A stretch of 64,000 bases of DNA from Isoetes taiwanensis (GCA_021234155.1 JAJEKV010000054.1:2089468-2153467), one strand, 5' to 3'. Shown: positions 1 through 11,153, numbered from the stretch's first letter. Translations and numbers: made by a program. Notes: generated from the letters alone by a model not told the origin.

Positions 1-290
1 GAATTGCATGCGCAATGAACTCTGGAGACAAGCCGTCAGTCATCCCTTTGAGTTCGAGCCTTGGGTAGGATTCCCTATGTGATGTGCGATCTTTGTCTAT
101 GCAGATATGTGGAGGACCATCCTTCGTGATGGTCATATGATGTTGATGTATGTGCTATCGACATGTATGTTTACGCTTCCGCAGCCTAGGTAGGCCCTCG
201 AGGGAGACGGGGTGCAATGACCCTTCCACTCTTCCCACTTTGGAACCCGGCCACGGTTGCGGTGTCACGTGGAGGGCCCCCAGATAGCAT
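1..290. repeat. Dispersed repeat, copy 1 (partner at 50520-50810)
   Basis: This stretch resembles 50520-50810 in the same orientation. Shared landmarks in the same order are a 'ggtaggattccc.tatg' block, a run of TGATGT-type words, 'acgcttcc.cagc', and a 'gaagacggg' or 'gagacgggg' block followed by 'aatgaccc.tccac'. No reading frame stands out. It is probably an untranslated or terminal part of a retroelement family that I do not recognise. Confidence 0.5.
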
Positions 291-426
291 GGAGCTGGTA
301 TGGGGATGAACTCTGTTTTTGTATAATTGAGGGCAATCAGATCGCAGTAGGGGACGCCACAGCCCCATATCAATCCCACCATGCTCACCTACTGACCGAC
401 CGCCGCTCCAACTATTACTCCATCCC

Positions 427-1013
427 TTACGTGTACATCCTCACCCCCAAGACCGCATGTCTCTCATGTGGAGCCTCTCCATCCTCTACATCCATATGGC
501 CATTGCGGGCCAAGAGCCTACTCTGTGTCTCACAAAAACAGGCCTCTGCGTCTTCAACTCGTATCTGCATCAGAGTCTGAATACGATCTGCTATCCACTG
601 TGGCCCACCCTGTGGGTATCTCTGAGCTAACTCTTGAGGAGAACCCTCGTGTACCTCTCCCACTCAGCCACCACCTGTCTCTGCAGTCTCGCCCTATAAT
701 GAGTATCCTACTGGCCAACAAGAAACTCTGGCCTAGCACACCTCGCTTGTCCACGAGCTCGGCTCCTCTCCCTCTCCCTCTCCCTCTCCTGTATGGCCTC
801 ATCCTCAAGATCAATTGGCCGTGTCCTGCACGCACTTGGCCGTCGGGCAACCCAAGGTACCTCAGGATGCTTGTTCTTCGGGTGCTTCTGTGCACCGTTC
901 AACAACAAGCCCATATAACCCTCTCCACAGTCGAGGGTATGTGAACAACCCTTATAAACACAAAACCACCTATCCTCTGATCTAGTTGGCAACCCGGGGA
1001 TGGTTGTCAACAA
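427..1013 (-). pseudogene. Gag-like retroelement fragment (uncertain)
   Basis: The minus strand has long, charged, Arg/Glu-rich reading frames broken by stops. One contains the words RIQTLMQIRVEDAEACF and then CETQSRLLARNG. A similar word (MELAEACFFESSR) occurs in minus-strand frames at 3040-3233, so the two stretches look like copies of one coding sequence. The Arg/Glu run comes from a pyrimidine-rich microsatellite at 763-800. The composition resembles retrotransposon gag, but no zinc knuckle or other diagnostic motif is visible. Confidence 0.3.
763..800. repeat. (CTCTCC)n polypyrimidine microsatellite
   Basis: Tandem CTCCCT/CTCTCC hexamers, imperfect at the edges. On the minus strand they read as an Arg-Glu repeat inside the gag-like frame. 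Confidence 0.8.
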
Positions 1014-1890
1014 CCGTCTGATCCTCCAACACCCTTAGATCACATCTCTAAACCAATAAACTTGAACCCTAAGTTTATGCACACTGAAACTTTACCACTA
1101 AAAAGAGATACATAACAAACCCTAAAACCCTAACCCTTAAACTAAGTAATGGATCTAGTTAAACTATATAGAGAGAACTCACCCATCAAGCGCAAGGTCC
1201 TAATCGGTGGAGGTGGCAATGGCGACATCATGCCCATGTATATTATCTAAGGTAAGATGCAAGAAAAAAAAGCATTAATATTGTTGAGTACTAATAAGTA
1301 CTAAAAGAAAGGGCACAATGAAAAATTTAAAATCAACCCTAACGAAATTCGCATTTCTATGATCACCACATCTATGCATGAAACTATTTCTTTCTATTAT
1401 GCATCCGTTTCAATGAATTTTAATGTTTCTTAATAGTTTGAACATGGTACAATAGCAAGTACATAACATACAATAGAGCACAATAAAAAGAAATTGAAAC
1501 AAAATGCACTTAGCCATTGAAACAAAATCATACAAAACGCTATTCATTTGGGATTAAAGAAAATATGTAGCCAAGGCATATCAGCTTGTCTTATTCACAA
1601 AATTCCAAGAACATGGGAATTCTTTTACAATATAACCTCAGGGAGGTTTCTCAAAAAAGTTCCTAAAAGCAAAACAAATTCAATCCCAATCCAATTCAAA
1701 CCAGTATCGAAAATTTTGGAAATTTTGTATAAATTCATTATTAAAAAGGAGTAGTACAGAGAGCTCTTTTGCCAAGAAGAGCTTGTGATAATTTAAGAGC
1801 CTCTGTTGGCCTAGACCCACAATTCGATGAATACTTAGTAGCAGGGTCAGTGTCTGAACTTCCCTTTATAGATCTGGAATAGCCTTTATC
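1014..1890. other. AT-rich stretch with no recognised gene
   Basis: There are only short frames and low-complexity A/T runs. I see no RNA gene, terminal repeat or conserved motif. Confidence 0.5.
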
Positions 1891-1894
1891 TTTC

Positions 1895-2185
1895 CTTTCT
1901 CTCCACTAAGTCTAAAGATGTTCATTCTGTTATGAAGCGCATGCATCATCTCGCTGTCTTCATGGCCTAAGATATGGCAATGCCAAGCCTAGAGCTTGGG
2001 TGACATTGAAGGGAAATATCTTTTCATCCTGTGCAGCAAAAAGATATAAGGAATCTTGTCACATAGCCTAGCCAAATAGTAACTGTATCTTTCTAGCCAG
2101 ACTGATCATTATATGGCTCTGTAAAATTCACAGTGTAGCAACTTTTTGGATCTTGATAATCCACTACTGACAATCTCTCCCACGT
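1895..2185 (-). pseudogene. LPR/CotA-like multicopper oxidase, 3'-end fragment
   Basis: On the minus strand the translation can be followed through small frameshifts: a KDTVTIWLGYVTRF segment (about 2105-2060), then FPFNVTQALGL (about 2025-1990), then WHCHILGHEDSEMM (about 1990-1940). In this order these match the C-terminal cupredoxin domain of multicopper oxidases of the LPR1/LPR2, CotA and bilirubin oxidase type. There a 'GYVTRI' strand precedes the HCHILxHED copper-ligand motif. The intact family acts as a ferroxidase or related oxidase. The copper motif is preserved in sequence, but the frame shifts just before it, there is an in-frame stop upstream, and no N-terminal domains are visible. 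I read it as a decayed gene fragment. An unseen exon structure is possible but less likely. Confidence 0.65.
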
Positions 2186-2695
2186 CTCCTGCATTAAACT
2201 TCTGCCATTGGGTCTTGCCAGAAAGCTTCTGCCACAAGTCTTTTCCTCCTTTGTTTTACCGGCTGATTGTTGGAGCAGAGGCCTTGACTTGTTTCTTCCA
2301 TTTTTTTCTTCTTTGTTACAAGATGATTTTTTGTTGGGTCTATGCTAGTGAGTTTACAACAGAGTCCAATGTTGATTTCATGTCTCTCGTGGTTTCTTTA
2401 CTGAGCTCAGAATAGCCATAGCCTGAACCTGGCTTTTACCACAGCAGAAGCTGATCTGTGGTACTGGAGTGTAAAATGGAATGTAAACGTCATTTGGATT
2501 TTAGAATGTAATCTCTGGTTTCAATTGTTAAATGTTAAATATACGAAGTTCTTGTATTGTAAATATGAATGTAATTTTAATTGTTTGTTTTGCATAGTTT
2601 TTTCTTTACACCTTTGTGTATACACCATTTAGTTTTATAAGTGTCGACTATAGCCCACCTCCTATTGAAAAAAAAAACCGTGGTTACTTAGGTTC
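2186..2695. other. Stretch with no recognised gene
   Basis: There are short open frames only. The first 80 bases might be further decayed multicopper oxidase sequence, but I could not match them. Confidence 0.4.
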
Positions 2696-2699
2696 ATCG

Positions 2700-3040
2700 A
2701 TGGATTTAAGATGCTCCCTTTCTACATCAATTATGATTTCTTCTCCACGAACAACAAAATCTAATTGTCTCAAATACACCCATCTTTTTCTCTCCAAGAG
2801 AAAGAAATAGGTTGTCCGTATATTTATGGAATACTATATATATGAACAATCATCGACCTCCAAAAAAGAAGAAATATGTGAATTCTATAATAGAGCATCC
2901 CATTCGTTATAAACGAATGATTGTCACACTTCAACCCATGAATTCTCGAAAAAGAAAAATTATTTTTTATTCACTTATTAATATGGCCATCCGTTTATAT
3001 AGAGCCTATACTCCAGGCACACACAATCAATCTGTGTTGG
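2700..3040 (+). pseudogene. rpl23/rpl2: Nuclear plastid DNA insertion: rpl23-rpl2 junction
   Basis: The frame from about 2840 reads MNNHRPPKKKKYVNS and then IRYKRMIVTLQP. This matches the C-terminal half of plastid ribosomal protein L23 (consensus MNSHRxPxKxx...YxRMIxTLQ). Fifty bases on, an ATG at 2992 opens MAIRLYRAYTPGTHNQSV, the start of plastid ribosomal protein L2 in its seed-free or gymnosperm form. rpl23 followed by rpl2 is the conserved plastid S10-operon order, so one contiguous plastid segment was copied. The upstream L23 half (about 2700-2830) is recognisable only in pieces and has frameshifts. The L2 match stops after about 18 codons, near 3040, where retroelement-like sequence begins. 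It cannot make either protein. Confidence 0.75.
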
Positions 3041-3233
3041 ATCTTGAGGACTCGAAGAAGCAAGCCTCGGCTAACTCCATCCGTGCCCGATGGTAGCGGT
3101 CATTAGCATCTGACCTCCGGGGAGGGATTTGCCGAGGAAAAGGCTGTCTCGGGGACGTTTTTGGGATCCATCTCCTGAGGCTTGGCCTCTCCCCTCTGGT
3201 GAGGTAGCCGCACAAAGTCCTGGCCTTGTTCAA
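3040..3233 (-). pseudogene. Gag-like retroelement fragment, second copy
   Basis: The minus-strand frame contains RYHRARMELAEACFFESSR, resembling the 'AEACF' segment of the fragment at 427-1013. The join to the plastid-derived sequence is abrupt at about 3040. No diagnostic domain can be named. Confidence 0.3.
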
Positions 3234-3239
3234 AGGATG

Positions 3240-4235
3240 CCAGCTTTTTAAGTTCTTGAAGTTCCCTCTACTTTATCCCTTGCCAAACTCATCTACCAAA
3301 AATTCCAAAGGTTGCCATATTTCTTGCAATAATCCCTAGTCATCTTGTCCATGTCATCAATAGCTTGCCATATAATCACTTAAAATTTGCCAATATCACC
3401 CCATGAAAAACCAAAGATGTACATCCTGCCTTGCTTAGTCACGTCACCAATTGGAGGGCACATCATATTTTTGAGCTTCTTCTATGTGTACCCTAAGCTT
3501 TATGACTCTTCTATGGGTCCTAAAGGCATTTGTTATATGGGCCTTCAATGTAATCCTTTGGCGTTGGTGCCCTAAGCTTTTTTACTCTTACTGGAAATCA
3601 TATGCAATTCTTGTAGCTCCTGCTTATGCGCTCTGGCAAGACAGGCATACATTAACCCTAGTAAATGTGTGCCTATCATTTTTTAAAATCCTTACTAATA
3701 GATTGCCCGGCGTTGCCGCACATAATTTGGATGTAATTGGTCTCATGTTTAGTTGTGATGTGTGTTAATTTGAGTAGTGGTAATAACTTGGTGCATTTTG
3801 TCACAATTTATTACCAATAGTGGTGGTGGTGGTATTGTGCGCATGCATAGGTGTTATCATTATTGTTGTGCTTATGCATGTTTGTCATCCATAGGTGGTG
3901 GTGGTGTTGTTGTGCTCATGCATTTTTGTCCAGGAGTATTGTAATACTATTAAGAGCATGTTTTTTATAAGTTAATTATGTGGGGTTCACTTTCTTGCAA
4001 TCATCTGCAAATGATGTGAGGAGTATTTCAATAACATCCATAGCATGCTTTCTAAAGGTTATGAAGGGATTCACTTGCTCGCAATGTTGTGATTATTATT
4101 CCAAGCATATGCAAATCATGCGATTACTATTCGAATAGATACAAACATGCAAGCGTCTGTGAAATTCTTTAAGTAGTGGGCATTAGATCATGCACAAATG
4201 TCTTTATAGGATCTAACAAGATAATAACATCGTTC
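3240..4235. other. Stretch with no recognised gene
   Basis: It holds short frames, GGT/GTG-rich runs around 3810-3920 and a loosely repeated 'ccctaagctttNtgactctt' word near 3490 and 3570. I found no RNA gene, TE terminus or conserved protein. Confidence 0.4.
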
Positions 4236-4313
4236 ATCTTCTAAGCGAGGTGCACCACGGACTATCCGATGCGTGGATCCGTGAGGTGCACCTTGGACTA
4301 TCACGATCTGGAT
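4236..4313. repeat. Two-copy tandem repeat, about 36-bp unit
   Basis: Two adjacent units each contain 'gaggtgcacc', 'ggactatc' and 'tggatcc' in the same order. Confidence 0.5.
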
Positions 4314-4499
4314 CCCGGTCGATCCCCATTGGCGCATGTTGGAGCCTACGGGAACCTCTCGTTTTCGCTTATGCTCATTTATGATTGGAAGCCTATGATT
4401 TTGAGATGTCAAATACGATTTGCTTAAGGTTTTGATGGTATATCGAGCCTCTATACAGGCTTCGCTTAAGGTTTTAGAATATGAAATACGGGGGCTCGA

Positions 4500-4575
4500 A
4501 CCTTTACCAAAATAATTGAATGTCCTAATAAGACTACTTTAACCAATCTAACTAGTGAGCTAACGTGAATACTTT
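4500..4575 (-). repeat. tRNA-derived SINE-like head with A and B boxes
   Basis: On the minus strand a D-arm/A-box-like word (GTTAGCTCACTAGTTAGA) is followed after about 40 bases by a near-perfect B box (GGTTCGAGCCC). This order and spacing match an internal RNA polymerase III promoter. The remainder does not fold convincingly as a full tRNA, so a tRNA-derived SINE or a decayed tRNA fits better than a working gene. I could not define its tail or target duplication. Confidence 0.45.
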
Positions 4576-4792
4576 TTATTTTAATTTTAATTTTTTTTTT
4601 TTGTAACAACCTATTGAATAATTTTAGGGATATGGTCTATAGTTTCAGGAATTATATCCATATCAAATCCTCCTGGAAGCCCCTGTTATTTTGCTACGTA
4701 TTTAACTTGAAATTCTCTAAGTAGGATTCAACTTATGTGGGCATTAAATTAAGTCATAAAAAATCATCTTATATAAAAACATAAATACACAT

Positions 4793-4870
4793 GCTTCCCA
4801 TCCAACGGCCTACATGGTCGAACTGCTTGGATTCCGATCCAGGGCAAATTATCCTACTGGTTGGGCTAAG
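4793..4870 (-). repeat. Possible second tRNA-like retroposon head (weak)
   Basis: The minus strand has a D-arm-like word (TAGCCCAACCAGTAGGATAA) and, further on, an AGTTCGACC word that is an imperfect B box. The evidence is suggestive only. Confidence 0.25.
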
Positions 4871-4914
4871 TAACGGTTTATTCCCGCCTTGGCTACTGCT
4901 ACAGCTTCGTATCT

Positions 4915-5010
4915 TGCTCCAACTATGGCGATGCCGCTGCACCTTGCTCCAGCTACGGGGATGGCAATGGCGCTGCACCTTCTTCCAGCTATGGCGATGG
5001 CGCTGCACTG
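4915..5010. repeat. Three imperfect tandem units, 27-36 bp
   Basis: Units of the form 'cttgctccagctatggcgat..ggcgctgcac' occur three times in a row with small internal duplications. Confidence 0.6.
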
Positions 5011-5127
5011 CACTGAGACTAGAAAATGGCTTAGCAAATCCAGGTATTGTGGATCCATAGCCATTGTGCAAATGAGGTTTGGAAGGAGAGTGTCTCCCAT
5101 GTTTACCACCTTTTGATAGTATATACC

Positions 5128-7321
5128 AAGTGGATAAAAAGCAAATGGTTTGATACTCAATGCAAACAAGCGAAAGAGAGATGCAAAGGCTCACATGACT
5201 CAAATCTTGTTAAGCATTACAAAAGTCTAATGAAATCTAAAAAATGAGCATGGTATTGAGACCACCAGGAACAGGCTATGCATGATGTAGAATTGGAGCC
5301 AAAGAGATTTTGGAATTGTTCCAAAAAGAATGTATCTCTTGGGAACATACAAAGGGAGGACCTACTGAATTGGGTTACAGAGCTATATAATATGCCACAG
5401 ATAGACCAAATGGTATATGAGGGGGAGACACATCCTATTTTTACCATCCAAGATGTACAGGGAACACTTCAAAGAATGCAAAATGGGAAAGCAAGTGATT
5501 CTTTTGGCATCTCTATTGAACTATTTAAATGGGGAGGAGAATATCTTCATGCTATGCTAGCTGATTTGTGCAATGAATGCCTCCTTCGAGGTGGCTTTCC
5601 ATAGGACTGGTGCTTGAATAGGGTCATCCCGATCTTTAAAGAAGGAAACAAAGATGAAGTAAGAAATTACAGAACTATCTTGATTTCTAATTCTTTTGCA
5701 AAGCTTTTTGCATCAATGCTGGAGAAAAAGATCTCACATTGGGCAGATGGTTCCCACAGTAGAGCAGTAAGTCAGGCAGGGTTTAGAAAAGAGCACTCCA
5801 CACTGGACCACTTGGCTACTCTGCGGGTCATAACTGAAGGAGCAAAAGGACCATGTAATAAGAGGTATTTGGCTTTCATTGATTTGACAAAAGCATTTGA
5901 TAGGGTAAACAGGAAAGATCTTACATCAAGGATGGATGACCTACAAGTTCCTACGGAACTAAGACAAGCAGTTGCTTGCCTCTATAAACAAGTACTTGTT
6001 GAATTGTCTTTTCCATTTACAGGATCAGATCAAATCCAGAATAATATAGGGGTGAAACAGGGCTGTCCTTGCTCACCTAGACTTTTTGGTTTACTTATTG
6101 ATGAACTTGAAAGTTGGTTGGCAAAGATTAGGTGGAGTCGGAGCACACCTGGAGAGGTATGTGGTTCAATTGTTGATGTTTGCAGGTGATATTGTGCTTA
6201 TATCCAGGAATGCTAGCGGACTTCAACAACACTTGGATGCATTAGATGCTTTTTGCACACAAAGAAAATTTCAGGATTAATGTGCTTAAATCTAAAGTCT
6301 TGGTCCTTGGAGGACATGATGAAACAGAATTTCTCATTGGAGGAGAAACATTGCAGAAAGTATCTGAATATAAATATCTGGGAATAGAAGTGACCAGCAA
6401 CTATAAGTGGACTCTAGCAGCCAAGAAACGTGCATCTGGAGGTTTAAGAGCTTTATATAACATGTTCCACCAATGTACATCTACTAATCTTGAGCATTGG
6501 CGATTGAGAAAGCTTCTTTATGGAGTGCAAGTGAAACCGGTTGTGCTATATGGATGTTCTATTTGGGGGCCGGGTCTGTCTATTAAAGGATGGGTTGCGG
6601 TTGAAAGAGTGCAAAAACGATTCTTATTGGAAGAATTTGGAGCTAAAATTCAAACCCCTCACTGTATGGTTTTTTTTGAAGCGTGTTTTTGCCTCTTGAA
6701 GTGGATGCTTTATGCCAGACAATAGCGTATGTTAATAGAGTCTTAGCAATGGACTCAGATCATTTTCCACGCCTTGCATTGGAACAATCAAGAGAAAAGG
6801 GATGGTACTTTGATACCACGAAATGGGCAAGTAGATGGTTGGGACATGGTGTTTGGCGGATTCTATGGAACCGAAGGAAGTATCACGAGCAAGTTGAGAA
6901 GATGGTATTGAAGAAAATGTGGCAAATTGACACTGATGGAGACATTAAGAAAAAATTCTACCTTGAAGAGATCAATGACATGCAAGATTATAAAGAACAA
7001 AGCTACCTTCTTACGGATATTAGCGGGAAGAACCAAATGATTATTTCTCAATTGAGGTTATCGTCACATACCCTTCACATAGAAACTGGTAGATGGCATA
7101 ATACTCCATGTTATAACAGATATTGTCCTGGATGTTTGGAATTGGAGATAGAAATAGAAAAACATGCTTTCTTAGAATGTGCGTCATACGTACATTTAAG
7201 AGCAAAGCATGAGGTTTATGCTTCTACACCGAAGGGACTTTTGAGTATGCCAGCTCACAAACTGAGTTCCTACCTAAAAGACATTTGGAAGGAAAGAAAA
7301 AGATATAATTACGTTATTTGA
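5128..7321 (+). pseudogene. LINE ORF2 remnant: reverse transcriptase to C-terminus
   Basis: The remnant of a non-LTR retrotransposon ORF2, truncated at its 5' end so that the endonuclease domain is absent. Landmarks in order: a basic linker at 5128-5250; the pre-RT region from 5278; RT block RVIPIFKEGN...NYRTI (5615-5690); AGFRKEHSTLDHL (about 5775); LAFIDLTKAFDRVNRKDL (about 5870); and VKQGCPCSPRLFGLLIDEL (about 6050). Next comes the catalytic segment, which reads FAGDIVL instead of the expected YADD type, so one catalytic Asp is lost. The thumb and C-terminal region run to 7321 with a CxxC...HxxxxC-like stretch. Stops and frameshifts at about 5603, 6180-6280 and 6725 make it non-functional. 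It belongs to the same general LINE type as the element at 17.3-24.9 kb. Confidence 0.85.
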
Positions 7322-7420
7322 TATTATGTCAGGTTTTGATGCATGTGCTGCTCTAAAATGAGCGCTTAACACTGTACATATTTGCCAGAGAGGCTTGGGG
7401 GCCTAAATGGCTTGATAATA

Positions 7421-7451
7421 CAATTAAATTAAATTAAATTAAATTAAATTA
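7421..7451. repeat. (AATTA)n tail of the LINE
   Basis: Five to six AATTA units lie about 100 bp after the LINE ORF2 stop. Short tandem 3' tails in place of poly(A) occur in several LINE clades, so I take this as the 3' end of the 5.1-7.3 kb element. Confidence 0.6.
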
Positions 7452-7704
7452 TGTGACATTTTAAAGCAGCATGTTTCAGAAGTAAGAACTATATCTCCTG
7501 TAGACTTGGACTGATAGGAGACTGTGCAGTTGATTCCAAGTGCTTGAGTCAAAAGGCTTTTTGGACTCGTTCCGAGTCCTCCCAAGTGACACGTAATATC
7601 ATTGGTCCCTATACTTTTGCTCTGTATAAAAGGACTAACTCCAGCAAAACCCTAGACAAATGTGACTGTTAGGACCAGTAATATAGCTATACTTTGTGGC
7701 AATT

Positions 7705-8640
7705 GCTCTGCATTTCATAGAAAGCCTTTCCACCTGCCGTTAACCATTTCCTTGAGCCAGCCCTTAAGCTGATCAATGTATAGTCCAAACAATATGGGAA
7801 ATAATGGACACCCTTGGCAAACTCTAGCACTACTTAAGGATGGCTTGAGAGCGGCTTTCGAGCTATGCATATTTCATATAGTCTATATATTGCCCTTTGT
7901 AACTCCAGAGGGATCCCAATTGCAATAATCTTTCCCACAACTTCTCTCTAGGGATCATGTCGAAAGCCTTCCTGAAATCAACAAAGAAGCAATACAAATC
8001 CAGTTGTTTATTTTAGTTGTCTTCTAACAAAGCACACAACATGAAAATATGCTCCATGATGGAGTTAGGCCTAACCCTCGCTTGTGCTTGTGCATGCACC
8101 TCATTCCCTATATCCATGTTGTTAATTACTCAAGAATAATGCTAGTGCCAACAATGGACTGACCATGATTGTGGATTATGCGATACTGTTTAGGACTAAG
8201 ATGATGACTGCTTTATAAATTCTACTGATGGTCCATTGTGAAGGGAAGCTTCCTCTGGGCCTTATTGAATAGACTATCCAAAACGAACACAATCTATGAT
8301 CCTGCATGCCATCCAAATTTACAGCCTTGCCATTGTGAGATATTGCAAGCCTTTAGAGACATCTACCTCAGTTATAGCTAATGTTGGATTTGTCTACATT
8401 GCCACATTATTGCGGACCCTATTAGGATCATAAAGCTACATCGAGTAATGTATCTACTGTTCTAAAGAGATGTTACCAGTACGTTGTATATTTTCTATTG
8501 TACTCTCTTCCAAAATGTTATTGGGTGATGGTCAAGGAGGTAGAACACTTCCTGCTGATGCTCTGCAATATATGTGCATTCATTTCCTTGAAAAAAGCTT
8601 TGTAATGTTTGACTATCTGCAATTTGAGAATGAGATCAAC
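7705..8640 (-). pseudogene. LINE reverse-transcriptase fragment, minus strand
   Basis: Reading the minus strand through frameshifts gives, from high to low coordinates, an NYRTI-like block (about 8180), RPNSIMEHIFMLCALLEDN (about 8060), LYCFFVDFRKAFDMIPRE (about 7995), and QGCPLFPILFGLYIDQLKG (about 7805). These are successive RT motifs in the correct order for a LINE. No long open frame survives, so it would be missed by an ORF search. It is a degraded relative of the plus-strand LINE just upstream. Confidence 0.75.
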
Positions 8641-8720
8641 TACTAGTCTGAGCTAGTATTTATTGTAGTAAGCGTCAAACCACTTGTTTCATGGAAAGCT
8701 TGAAAGCTGCCATTGCTATC

Positions 8721-8974
8721 GGCTCCCCAAATTGACTAGAGAAACCAGGAGGATTTGCTTAAGTGAATCCCCCAAGCCAGAGGAGGATTCGCTTAAGTGA
8801 ATTCTCCAATCCAATCAACCCAAAAAGGCCTATAGCAGGGCTATAAAGTGCAATCAAGGCATGCAACAGGCCTATAAACTGACATCTGCCACTAGGAGAA
8901 GTGAATCCTCCAAGCCAAGAAGGATTCGCTCTTGAGTGAATCCTCCTTGGCTGCTCTAGTCAATTTTGGGAGCC
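8721..8974. mobile_element. MITE with about 30-bp imperfect terminal inverted repeats
   Basis: The left end GGCTCCCCAAATTGACTAG and the reverse complement of the right end, GGCTCCCAAAATTGACTAG, agree except for a base or two. Similarity continues inward into 'ccaGGAGGATTcgctTAAGTGAATCC'-like words that also recur internally. At 254 bp with no coding sequence, this is a foldback or MITE-type element. I could not identify a convincing target-site duplication, so the superfamily is open. Confidence 0.65.
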
Positions 8975-10441
8975 AATAAAGTGGGCGCTTGAAAGCCCTC
9001 TACATCTTCTTCCAAAACATTGATCTCCTACAGCCAAAAGGACTATGACTAGCTTGTCAGTCTGTTGTTCTAATGTGGAAAGCTGTAGAATCTTAATATT
9101 TAACTACTAGCAAATATATGCTTTTCTACTTGGTCACATGATGGTATAACAAACCTACAAACGTGATGGTGCACCTCTTTGATGAGGTGTTATTTGTATG
9201 TGTATATGTTCATCAGTTCCTACTATTGTCCATTGTCAACCCACTTGAAATGATCCAATGACCAAGTTTATCGACTTGAGTGAATGTGAGTGCTATATCA
9301 TGTCTCCGTGCTGTAAGGACCCTAGCTTTTGTTAATATTGCTTCCACAAGGACCACAGAAGTTAGCTTTTTTGTGCCATCCTTTGTTCCACATCCGTGAA
9401 ATCAGTATTAACATATGATTTAATTTGTCCAATGATGTTTTAATATCGTAGAAAATGCTTATAATTGTGGCCACTGCTAGCTCAGCAGAAACAAAATACT
9501 CAACAAGGAGAGATTGTGGTGCAAAAGTATCCCTCTAGCAAGCAGCTCTTTCCATATGAGGGATGAATTAGTCTGCCCATGATGTGATGCTTCCAACCAT
9601 TCTTGCTTGCAAGCAATAACAAATCTCTCATCTTGCTCATCAAAAATACTACTTTGGGGCACAGAATATATGGCAATAGTCGAGGAAGGATAGGAAAGTA
9701 TGAATAGTGTGTGTTGAGTAGTCTTCATGCACTTGGTTGAGAATCTCAGCAATACATGCTAGTCCTTTTGGGCTCATATATGAGTCCACCTACCACATCG
9801 AGGAAGGATAGGGAAATATGGAAGAGCAGGAGTAGGAGGGATAGAAATAGAAGTTGCCAAAACAGGAGAGGGAACAAAGGAAGATGAAGACATCTAGCTA
9901 GGAACATAAGATGATGCAGAGGCAAAGGGAGGTGGCCTCCTAGTGCAAAACCGAAAGAAGGCCGCTATATTAAGACACATAGCTCATGACCATTAAACAC
10001 AGGCAAGCTGTATTTGAAGAAAAGACGACAAGTTTTAATAACAATTTACTTTGGAAGAGATGCAGCAGCCAGAGGATAGACACGAATATACGAACCATTG
10101 AGAATTGAATGGGCAAGATGCAAATCCAAGTCATTAGCAATAGCCATAGGGTAGTCATGACAACTACTGAGGCTTGTAGCTCAATAAGAATGTCCTTCAA
10201 AACAAACCAGCAAGGCATTCAAAGTGTACTAGACTTATTAGGCAAAAGAACCACAATCAACTAGTTTAGAACTATAGAATCAAATGGTTTAGACTAGTTT
10301 TGCATAAAGCTTAATGGTTCAAAAGACTAGTTTTGCATGAAGCCCATGCAAGTGCTCTATGGATATATAACATTTGTAGAGTTGTAGTTTTGTTAACTGC
10401 CATGACATAGAAAACACAGTAGTGCAGAAAAGAGATCGAAA
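8975..10441. other. Stretch with no recognised gene
   Basis: Only short minus-strand frames (for example 9477-9752 and 9970-10218) occur, and their translations match nothing I know. Two 'cgaggaaggatagg' words lie near 9680 and 9800. No TE ends or RNA genes are visible. Confidence 0.4.
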
Positions 10442-10948
10442 TGTATAGGGGAAGGGAAGCAGGGGTTCCCCTTCTTCCCTTCCCATACAAAATGGAAACT
10501 GGGGAGACAGATCAGGAGCTTTTTTTTCCGAATCCAGCCGGTTTGAATAGATCATTTGAACATATTAGGATCATTTGAATAGATCTCAATTGAACAGATC
10601 CGATAAAAGTCGCTCCAAGGACGGTTTTGGCGAAGAGAAAGACGAACCTCTGCAAGAATCTGAGCCAAACTGGCCTGCAAAGGTGAAACTACACAAGAAG
10701 AATCTGAGCCGAACCGGCTTGTCGTGTCTTTGCTCTATATGTTTTGCTTTCGAGGCTGGCCCGCCTCGCCATGTGTCTTTGCGAATCTGGCGGCGGTGAA
10801 GAACCCTAACAAAACCCTAAAGCAAAACCTACTCAGCCGGTGATGCGGAATGAAACGACCCAACTTCCATTCCGCGTTGTAGGCTGGTGCCACGTGGCAC
10901 CATAAGAATGCACGCCAAGGATATTAGTAGCTAAGTTTCCATTTTGTA
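10442..10948. mobile_element. Short non-autonomous copy of the Crypton-like family
   Basis: Both ends resemble the ends of the larger element at 11034-14308. Left end: a long hairpin (10443-10486, GGGAAGGGAAG arm, 2-nt loop) followed by 'aaaatggaaactgggg', comparable to 11034-11095. Right end: a hairpin (10845-10852 with 10868-10875), an 18-bp palindrome (10885-10902) and a terminal 'gtttccattttgt', comparable to 14187-14308. TGTA stands at both ends (10442 and 10945). The internal 300 bp carries no recombinase and includes a duplicated 'aagaatctgagcc' word. I infer a deletion derivative mobilised in trans. Confidence 0.5.
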
Positions 10949-11153
10949 CTAGGTTTTTAAATTGTAGGCCTATGCCGGCTCTAGAACGAGTAAAACCATG
11001 CCATATTATAGGAGAAGAAAATTTGAGTTCTATTGTATGGGGGAAAGGAAATTGCGACCCAATTTCCTTTCCAATCAATGGAAACGGGAGCAAAATTTGC
11101 CCCCTTTTCCCTCGCAGGCATGACCGTCGCCGAGGCGCCCAGGGAGGCCGCCT

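Noticed and set aside
554-895. Arg-rich minus-strand ORF as a nucleic-acid-binding protein
   Set aside because: The Arg/Glu richness is produced by a CTCTCC microsatellite.
2812-3096. Functional plastid-type ribosomal protein gene, or plastid contig
   Set aside because: L23 is frameshifted, L2 ends after about 18 codons and nuclear retroelements flank both sides.
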